Positions 6,436 through 11,441 of a DNA stretch of 11,441 nucleotides are shown in pieces. A program made the position numbers and the translations under genes. Every line of letters begins with the position of its first letter. Within the stretch, counting starts at the first letter, position 1. The notes beneath the pieces are model-generated. The model was given only the letters and a program-made list of their open reading frames with translations, did no database searches and had not been told where the DNA came from. The stretch is from an uncultured Collinsella sp. (GTDB taxonomy: Bacteria; Actinomycetota; Coriobacteriia; Coriobacteriales; Coriobacteriaceae): NCBI GenBank assembly GCA_900754435.1, contig CAAECT010000226.1, positions 1 through 11,441 on the forward strand. Reading direction: 5' to 3'.

Positions 6436-6499
6436 CCTGGAAAACTCCGTGCTTATCTAGGATTCTACACGGTTTATTGAGGAGTGTTACTTATTCCGC

Positions 6500-6530
6500 A
6501 AACGGTAGCTATACGCGATAAACGGTAGCT
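6500..6530. repeat. Pair of AAACGGTAGCT direct repeats, 20-bp period
   Basis: AAACGGTAGCT occurs at 6500-6510 and again at 6520-6530, exactly 20 bp apart, so both copies face the same side of the helix. A weaker CGGTAACT follows at 6536-6543. The AAACGGT core is shared with the CGGCRAACGGT pair at 11123-11154 upstream of the sucrose operon. A regulator-binding site is possible. No regulator is identified directly. Confidence 0.6.
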
Positions 6531-6587
6531 GGCCGCGGTAACTGCGACACATTCCGCCCAGCAAGTCCAATCGTACTCCATGCACGG

Positions 6588-8036
6588 TTAATGCACGAGG
6601 CAGTAGAAATTCATCGATACCGCACCCTCGGCGTGCAGCTCCATCGCCGGAACCGCCGGCGAATAGGTCCGGCTCGTAAGTGCTGCCTCGCCGCCATTTG
6701 CAAAAATCTCGACCATCGTAGTGTCCGAAAGCACGCGCAGGTCGCGAAGCTCGCCGAGCTCAATCGACCTCTGGTCGCGCCCATAGCCTTCGTCACCCAT
6801 GTCGAGGGTAAGCATCCCGTCCGCATAGCGCACAAAGACACCCTTGCGAATCTCGAGCTCAACCATCTTGGCGCCCTCACAGGAAACCACGAGATCAAAC
6901 AGGCGGCCCGGCTCCTCAACGGTTTCACCGCCTGTCGTGCGAACGCAGTCGCCGCGCATCCTCTCAATCTCGTGCGCCGGCTGCTGGCAGAGCTTACCAT
7001 CGCGCATGCTCAGCTCTCGCGGCACCGTCAACGCGCACTGCCACCCGCGCGCCACCGTCGGGTTTTCCGCCGTCGCATCGGGGCAACCCGACCATCCGAT
7101 CATCAATCGCCGGCCTGCAGCATCCTCAAAGGACTGCGGAGCATAGAAATCAAAACCGGCATCGACCATCGGGGGCATGCCCTTCCCGACGATTTTAAAG
7201 CTCGGCGCCTCCCAATCGGCCTCGATGGGGAACCACACGCACTGATGCGGATTGCGGTAACGCCAACCATCGGCAGGCACACCCTGCGGACAGCAAACGA
7301 GAATAAGCTCGCCATCGAGCTCAAACAGATCGGGGCACTCCCACATAAAGCCAAACTTCTCGCCTAACTCAATGCGCGTCGCATAGCTCCAGTTCTCAAG
7401 ATTGCGCGAGGTATAGACAAGCACGCAGCCACGGTCGTCTTTCGTACGAGCGCCCAGAACCATGTAGTAGATACCGTCGTGTTCAAGGATCTTGGGGTCG
7501 CGCACGTGCGTACCGATATCGTCGGGGCAATCGACCGGCCCAGCAGCTATGCGCTTCTCGCCCAATTCGTCGGGATTCTCGGCAACCATATGAATCTGGT
7601 TTTGCTCACGGCCCGTCAACACGTAGTCGTAATCATCACGGTCAAAATGCTTAACGTTGCCGGTATAGAAGTAGTGAATCTTGCCGTCGTGTACAAAGGC
7701 AGAACCAGAATACGCTCCACTCGAATCCAAATCGGAATCGGGGAACAGCACGGGACCGTGATTCTCGTACGTCACAAAATCCTTTGTCGTCAGATGGTTC
7801 CAAAGCACTGGACCGCCATGCGCAGCATCGAACGGATCGTATTGATGATAGATGTGATACGTATCACCAATCTGAACCAAACCATTGGGGTCGTTGAGCC
7901 AGCCAAGCTCAGGCTCCACATGGAACAGGAGCCTATCGGGGTCGGACGCGATGCGAGCCGCCGTCTCATCCTGTCCGGCACGCCACTGCTCATAGTCCGC
8001 ACGCATCACCTTGTTTTTTTGATTAAACATCGCCAT
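6588..8036 (-). CDS. scrB: Sucrose-6-phosphate hydrolase, GH32
   Basis: This 482-residue GH32 beta-fructosidase has the full set of catalytic motifs: WLNDPNG with nucleophile Asp49 (46-52), RDP with the transition-state stabiliser Asp180 (179-181) and WECPDLF with acid/base Glu233 (232-238). A five-bladed propeller domain spans roughly residues 35-330. A C-terminal beta-sandwich follows and ends in the VEIFANGGEAALTSR stretch typical of ScrB/SacA. No signal peptide is seen, so it acts in the cytoplasm, where it would split sucrose-6-phosphate into glucose-6-phosphate and fructose. It lies 95 bases after the EIIBC stop in the same direction. ATGs at 8036 and 8030 are both possible behind GAGAAGG, and I kept the first. 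ScrB is the best name, but other phosphorylated fructosides are not excluded. Confidence 0.93.
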   Translation of the reverse strand: MAMFNQKNKVMRADYEQWRAGQDETAARIASDPDRLLFHVEPELGWLNDPNGLVQIGDTYHIYHQYDPFDAAHGGPVLWNHLTTKDFVTYENHGPVLFPDSDLDSSGAYSGSAFVHDGKIHYFYTGNVKHFDRDDYDYVLTGREQNQIHMVAENPDELGEKRIAAGPVDCPDDIGTHVRDPKILEHDGIYYMVLGARTKDDRGCVLVYTSRNLENWSYATRIELGEKFGFMWECPDLFELDGELILVCCPQGVPADGWRYRNPHQCVWFPIEADWEAPSFKIVGKGMPPMVDAGFDFYAPQSFEDAAGRRLMIGWSGCPDATAENPTVARGWQCALTVPRELSMRDGKLCQQPAHEIERMRGDCVRTTGGETVEEPGRLFDLVVSCEGAKMVELEIRKGVFVRYADGMLTLDMGDEGYGRDQRSIELGELRDLRVLSDTTMVEIFANGGEAALTSRTYSPAVPAMELHAEGAVSMNFYCLVH

Positions 8037-8053
8037 TGACCTTCTCGTCTATA

Positions 8054-8092
8054 GGAAAGGACGCTCGACTCACACGAGCCGAACGCCCTTCC
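8054..8092 (-). other. Intercistronic hairpin between EIIBC and scrB
   Basis: On the minus strand GGAAGGG can pair with CCTTTCC through an outer 7-bp stem with one G-U pair. An inner GCTCG-CGAGC stem closes a 7-nt loop, with unpaired bases between the two. It lies between the EIIBC stop and the scrB ribosome-binding site. It has no U-tract and may stabilise or process the mRNA rather than end transcription. Confidence 0.4.
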
Positions 8093-8131
8093 CCAAATGG
8101 ACTTATCCGCACATTACGCTGAACGGCTCAA

Positions 8132-9583
8132 CTAGAAGCTAACGTCGAAGCCAGCGCCAGCGCCCTCTTCATCGGTGGTCGGCACGCCCTTTGCCTTGTT
8201 GTAGGCAAAGATCAAGACGATCGGCACGATGAAGGCGATGAGATTGCCAGCCACATACCACACGAGCGTCTCGGGCGTAACGATGAGCAGGCCAAGCACG
8301 CCGGTCAGACCCTGACCGATGGCGCGCACCTCAAAGAGCTTCACGAAGGCACCGCCGCAGCCTGCACCGATGCAAGCGCAGATGAACGGGATGATCGAGT
8401 AGCGCATGTTTGCAGCAAAGATTGCGGGCTCGGAGATACCGACCAGCGTCGGGATAAAGGACGACATGCAGATGTTGCGCTCTTTGGAATGCTTCTTGTG
8501 AATGAGGTACATGCCGATGGCGCCGCCGCCCTGGGCGATGATGGAAACCGACCAGATTGCCTGGATGTAGTTGAAGCCAGTCGTGGCAACGAGGTTTGCC
8601 TCGATACCCTGGATGAACTGATGCGTACCGGTAACGACGAGCGGCTGCAGGAATGCGGCAAAGACAAAGGCACCGAAGACGCCCATCCTGTTGTACAGGA
8701 TATCGATTACGCCGGCGAGGACGTCGCCGATCAGGTTGCCGAGCGGGCCGAACACGGTGAACAGGGCGACGTTAGCAAGAATCAGGGTAACGGTCGGGAC
8801 AAAGACGAACGAAACGACCTCGGGGATGTACTTCTGGGCAATCTTCTCGACCTTGGCCATAAACCAGGCAGTCAGGATTGCAGGGAACACGCCGCCCTGG
8901 AAAGCAACCATGGGAATGGAGAGCGGACCGAAGTTCCAGTACTCAGCACCCGTCGGGTCCATAACGAACGCGTTACGGTTCATAAGGCTCGGGTGAACCA
9001 TGACGATACCGACGAGGATGCCCAGAATCGGGTTACCGCCAAAACGCTTCACCGCGCTGTACATAACCAGGACAGGCAGGTAGTCAAACGTGGTGGCGAT
9101 AATGGCAAAGAAGCTTGCGAGGTTCTTGAGGAACTCGCTGTGGTCGGCAAGGCTGCCCTCCATGCCAAAGAGGCCGTTGGCAACGATCAGCGACTTAAGG
9201 CCGATGATGATAGCAGCGCCGACGAAAGCGGGAATGATGGGGATAAAGATATCCGAGAATACCTTGAGGACCGAGAAGAACTTGCCCTTCTTGTCCGCCT
9301 CGGCGCCCTTGACCTCGGAAGCGCTGATCTCCTTAACGCCCGTCAGAGCCATAAACTCATCGTAAACCTTGTTGACGGTACCGGTACCGAAGATGATCAT
9401 GAGCTGGCCGCTGTTGTACAGCACGCCCTTGACGCCATCGATGTTCTCGAGCTCGGCCTTGTTGTACTTGCTCGTATCCTTGAGCACCAGACGCAGACGC
9501 GTAACGCAATGCGTGGCGCCCTCGATGTTCTCCAGACCGCCGACGTTATCGACGACTTGCTGAGACACTACTTTGTAGTCCAT
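8132..9583 (-). CDS. PTS EIIBC permease, sucrose-type, no EIIA
   Basis: The 483-residue protein has an N-terminal EIIB domain (about 1-90) with phosphorylated Cys26 in the motif ATHCVTRLRL. A linker is followed by an EIIC membrane domain (about 105-465) with some ten hydrophobic segments. Conserved EIIC signatures include VTGTHQFIQGIEANL and GISEPAIFAAN, the latter matching the usual GI(T/S)EPAIFG. It matches the glucose-superfamily sucrose/beta-glucoside/trehalose branch. The neighbouring scrB-like gene points to sucrose or a related fructoside. There is no EIIA domain, so it must borrow a phosphoryl donor such as a glucose-type EIIA encoded elsewhere. An in-frame ATG at 9595 has its Shine-Dalgarno too close. 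The ATG at 9583 has GGAG 6 nt upstream, so I chose it. It starts 45 bases after the GH32 variant gene. Confidence 0.92.
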   Translation of the reverse strand: MDYKVVSQQVVDNVGGLENIEGATHCVTRLRLVLKDTSKYNKAELENIDGVKGVLYNSGQLMIIFGTGTVNKVYDEFMALTGVKEISASEVKGAEADKKGKFFSVLKVFSDIFIPIIPAFVGAAIIIGLKSLIVANGLFGMEGSLADHSEFLKNLASFFAIIATTFDYLPVLVMYSAVKRFGGNPILGILVGIVMVHPSLMNRNAFVMDPTGAEYWNFGPLSIPMVAFQGGVFPAILTAWFMAKVEKIAQKYIPEVVSFVFVPTVTLILANVALFTVFGPLGNLIGDVLAGVIDILYNRMGVFGAFVFAAFLQPLVVTGTHQFIQGIEANLVATTGFNYIQAIWSVSIIAQGGGAIGMYLIHKKHSKERNICMSSFIPTLVGISEPAIFAANMRYSIIPFICACIGAGCGGAFVKLFEVRAIGQGLTGVLGLLIVTPETLVWYVAGNLIAFIVPIVLIFAYNKAKGVPTTDEEGAGAGFDVSF

Positions 9584-9628
9584 GTTCCTCTCCATTCCTT
9601 TACGAAATCATAAGACGTTTTGATGCCA

Positions 9629-11011
9629 TTACAGAGACGCGATCGTTGCATTTGCGCACTTAAGCGTACCGTCGGTGACCGTCAGCGCCACACCCTGGCC
9701 CTGCTTATTGCAGAAGCGCGCGTTAAGCGCAACATCATCGACAAAGATGGTCGCGATATCGTCGTCAACGACCAGGCGCACATGATGAGCGCCCTCGCCC
9801 TTAAAGAACAACGGACGCTCGAGGCCCATGTTATTGACCTGGAACCACGGGTACTGGGGAGCCGGCGTGAACTCGAGCTTGCCCTCACGCAGGTTGGCGC
9901 GGAACTCATAGGCAAGACCGGACTCGGCGTCCTCGGCAAGCTTCACCGAGAAGCCGGCAGCGTCACCGGCGAGCTCGATGTCGGCATCGAGCATATAGGT
10001 GGAACCGGCATCCGCGGCGAGCACCTGCTCGACCTTGCCCGACTCGCAGGAAAGCTCAAAGGCCTCGACTGCCTTAGCCTCGCCAAAGGCGCCAAGCATG
10101 CTGTCAGGGAGCTTGGTGCCGAGCGTTCCGTCGGCACGCTGAACGATCTCGAGAGGCATAAAGGTGCCACCCCACAGGTAAGAGCTGGGATCGCCACCCT
10201 CGTCACGCGTAGGAACCCAACCAAAGAGAACGCGGCGCTCGCCATCAAATGCGGTACGCGCGGCATAGTACGCGCGGCCATCGAATGAATCGTCAGCAGG
10301 AGTGATCCAAGGACCGTTGATGGAGCGAGACATGCGGTAACGGGTCTTGTTGCCATCACTGTACTCGGAGAACACCAGATACCACCAGTCGCCCATCTTA
10401 AAGAGATCAGGCATCTCGAACATGGTGTAAAGGCCCGGATTCCACCAGTCGCCCTGGAACTCCCAGGTATCCAGGTCCTTGGAGGTGAACTTGACCAGAC
10501 GCCCGGTCATCAGACGCTTGTCCTCGCCCACGCGCGTGCCGAGGATGAGCATGTACTCTTCGTTCTCCTCATCCCAAAGCACAAAGGGATCGCGCCAGTT
10601 GCGGTCATCGTAACCTTCCTGGGGCGGAAGCAGCGTCTCGGCGATGTTCTTCTCCCACTTGACGGCGTCGTCACTCGTTGCGTGAAGAAGAACCTGCTTC
10701 ATCAAGCGTGCCTTGACCTTATCGCGATTGCAACCAGTGTAGAGCGCATGGTACTTGTCGCCCACCTTAAACACCGTGCCGGCATAAACATACTGGTCGA
10801 CTTCCTCGTCGCCGCCACGCTCAAGGCTCTCGCCAAAGTCTTTGTAATTGACGAAGTCCTTGGTTGTCGCGAGTGCCCAGCCAAACGGCTCTCCGAAAGG
10901 TCCGGGGTTTCGCGTGTCACGCTGATGATAGAGATAGAACGTGCCGTCCTCGCCGTACGGCATGATGTCGCCCACCCAAATTCCCTCAGGCTGGTAATAC
11001 ACCTTGTGCAT
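9629..11011 (-). CDS. Divergent GH32-type glycoside hydrolase
   Basis: This 460-residue protein has a GH32-like five-bladed propeller and a C-terminal beta-sandwich (about 310-460). The hallmark WMNDPNG is changed to WVGDIMPYGEDG, which keeps the presumed nucleophile Asp15. RDPF gives Asp141, and WECPDLF is altered to FEMPDLF with Glu199 kept. All three catalytic acids are therefore present in unusual surroundings. No signal peptide is visible, so the product is probably cytoplasmic and would act on sugars already imported. A GTG at 11029 is in frame. The ATG at 11011 has GGAAGGAAG upstream and I chose it. It is the first gene after the operator-promoter region and is followed by the EIIBC gene, so it is part of the fructoside operon. 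Its substrate cannot be told from sequence. A phosphorylated fructoside or fructo-oligosaccharide is a reasonable guess. Confidence 0.85.
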   Translation of the reverse strand: MHKVYYQPEGIWVGDIMPYGEDGTFYLYHQRDTRNPGPFGEPFGWALATTKDFVNYKDFGESLERGGDEEVDQYVYAGTVFKVGDKYHALYTGCNRDKVKARLMKQVLLHATSDDAVKWEKNIAETLLPPQEGYDDRNWRDPFVLWDEENEEYMLILGTRVGEDKRLMTGRLVKFTSKDLDTWEFQGDWWNPGLYTMFEMPDLFKMGDWWYLVFSEYSDGNKTRYRMSRSINGPWITPADDSFDGRAYYAARTAFDGERRVLFGWVPTRDEGGDPSSYLWGGTFMPLEIVQRADGTLGTKLPDSMLGAFGEAKAVEAFELSCESGKVEQVLAADAGSTYMLDADIELAGDAAGFSVKLAEDAESGLAYEFRANLREGKLEFTPAPQYPWFQVNNMGLERPLFFKGEGAHHVRLVVDDDIATIFVDDVALNARFCNKQGQGVALTVTDGTLKCANATIASL

Positions 11012-11053
11012 CCGAGACTTCCTTCCCACGTGATACTAACTCGGTACAACTGC

Positions 11054-11082
11054 AAGATATGTCAATCGTTTTCATATGTCAA
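11054..11082 (-). promoter_or_regulatory. Sigma-70-type promoter of the sucrose operon
   Basis: On the minus strand a perfect TTGACA -35 (11077-11082) is followed by a 17-bp spacer and a TATCTT -10 (11054-11059, 4 of 6 to consensus). The start of transcription would be near 11047, giving a leader of about 36 bases before the ATG at 11011. The spacer is exactly the first operator-like 17-mer, and the -35 overlaps the second. That arrangement suits tight repression. Confidence 0.72.
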
Positions 11083-11093
11083 ACGTTTTCACA
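11060..11093. promoter_or_regulatory. Tandem LacI-type operators, 17-bp period
   Basis: Two directly adjacent 17-mers read TGTCAATCGTTTTCATA (11060-11076) and TGTCAAACGTTTTCACA (11077-11093). They share the central CG and the flanking A/T half-sites that LacI-family proteins usually recognise. Their centres are 17 bp apart and they cover the promoter. The adjacent partial LacI-family gene is the obvious candidate repressor. A catabolite-repression protein using cre-like sites is also possible. Confidence 0.72.
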
Positions 11094-11122
11094 CCAATAC
11101 GTCTTTTCGCAGTTCCAGTCGT

Positions 11123-11154
11123 CGGCAAACGGTTGACATATGCCGGCGAACGGT
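11123..11154. promoter_or_regulatory. Upstream CGGCRAACGGT repeat pair, possible auxiliary operators
   Basis: CGGCAAACGGT (11123-11133) and CGGCGAACGGT (11144-11154) are direct repeats 21 bp apart. In the opposite orientation the first continues as TATGTCAACCGTTTGCC, which resembles the operators at 11060-11093 (TGTCAA then CGTTT). They lie between the regulator gene and the promoter and may help repression by looping or autoregulation of the regulator. Confidence 0.55.
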
Positions 11155-11194
11155 CATCAGAGGCGTTTGAGGAATTCTTTTGGCACGGGATGAA

Positions 11195-11441
11195 CTACGC
11201 GGTTTTGCCCTCAATGAGTTCAACGGGGAGCTTGGTATTCGATTCGGGCTTTTCACCGTTAACAAGAGCGATGATGGATTGCGCCGCGAGCTCTCCGATG
11301 CGATCGATATCTTGACGAACGGTTGTTAAGTCAGGCATAAACGTCATAGTGCGGCGGGCGCCATCCGCGCCCACGACCTTAATATCGTCCGGAGCGCTCA
11401 AGCCGCGCTGCTTCATCACGTTAAGACAGATAGCCGCCATC
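11195..11441 (-). CDS. LacI-family transcriptional regulator, C-terminal part (cut by window edge)
   Basis: Only the last 81 or so residues are inside the window; the gene continues beyond 11441. The visible part is the C-terminal end of the periplasmic-binding-protein-like effector domain, with IKVVGADG, DLTTVRQDIDRIGELAAQSIIALVNGE and the PVELI strand that LacI/GalR proteins usually show near their end. The DNA-binding domain is out of view. It lies upstream of the GH32-EIIBC-scrB genes on the same strand, with the operator-rich gap of 183 bases between its stop and the first gene. It is therefore the likely sucrose or fructoside repressor (ScrR-like). Its effector would be the sugar, its phosphate or fructose. 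Family assignment is firm; the specific role is inferred. Confidence 0.88.
   Translation of the reverse strand, partial: MAAICLNVMKQRGLSAPDDIKVVGADGARRTMTFMPDLTTVRQDIDRIGELAAQSIIALVNGEKPESNTKLPVELIEGKTA

Larger units (their letters stand above)
6312..6587. other. Intergenic region between the sucrose operon and degV
   Basis: No gene is supported. The stretch holds the hairpin terminator at 6397-6435, a pair of 11-bp direct repeats at 6500-6530 and an A+T-rich patch near 6340-6352 (CATATTAAAA on the minus strand) that could contain the degV -10 element. No complete promoter could be read with confidence. Confidence 0.5.

Noticed and set aside
6591..8039. Plus-strand open frames opposite scrB
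   Set aside because: They have no recognisable domains or convincing start signals, while the minus strand carries all GH32 catalytic motifs.
8489..9613. Long plus-strand open frame opposite the EIIBC gene
   Set aside because: Its translation is dominated by charged residues (D, E, N, R) with no family motif. It mirrors the codon pattern of the well-supported minus-strand permease, so it is an antisense shadow.
9620..10288. Plus-strand open frame opposite the divergent GH32 gene
   Set aside because: No domain or motif is recognisable, and the opposite strand has a complete GH32-like gene with a good ribosome-binding site.
1..11441. CRISPR array, tRNA, rRNA or insertion sequence
   Set aside because: No regularly spaced repeats of CRISPR length, no cloverleaf or rRNA sequence, and no transposase-like reading frame was seen. 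The short tandem and inverted repeats are too few and too short.

Overview
The window most resembles a gut Coriobacteriia genome, probably Collinsella or a close relative. That rests on fairly high G+C, a fermentative gene set (pyruvate formate-lyase activase, PTS sucrose uptake, two GH32 enzymes, a DegV protein) and the general look of the proteins. It is inference, because no marker gene is present. Every convincing gene lies on the minus strand, so the text below follows transcription from high to low coordinates.

Region 1 (11441 to 6588) is a sucrose or fructoside operon. It starts with the C-terminal end of a LacI-family regulator cut by the window edge. Next comes a compact control region with a TTGACA/TATCTT promoter. 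One operator-like 17-mer exactly fills the 17-bp spacer, and a second starts on the -35 hexamer. Three structural genes follow: a divergent GH32-type hydrolase, a PTS EIIBC permease without its own EIIA, and a canonical GH32 sucrose-6-phosphate hydrolase. The permease should import and phosphorylate the sugar, and the canonical GH32 should split the phosphorylated disaccharide. The divergent GH32 may act on a related fructoside. A strong hairpin at 6397-6435 probably ends the unit.

Region 2 (6311 to 1621) holds housekeeping and accessory genes: a DegV fatty-acid-binding protein, pflA without pflB beside it, a membrane-anchored serine hydrolase of the beta-lactamase/PBP fold, and an mtnN-engB pair that is likely co-transcribed. 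The intergenic stretches carry hairpins and short palindromes.

Region 3 (1590 to 180) is the most interesting part. It is a lower-G+C two-gene cassette with a DUF3990 protein, which has ADP-ribosyltransferase-like motifs, followed by an overlapping HTH protein with an unusual N-terminal region. Just upstream of the pair is a perfect 20-bp inverted repeat in which each arm is itself a palindrome. This looks like a toxin-antitoxin or other ART-based conflict module with its own operator or hairpin switch. The last 179 bases hold only short repeats and hairpins.
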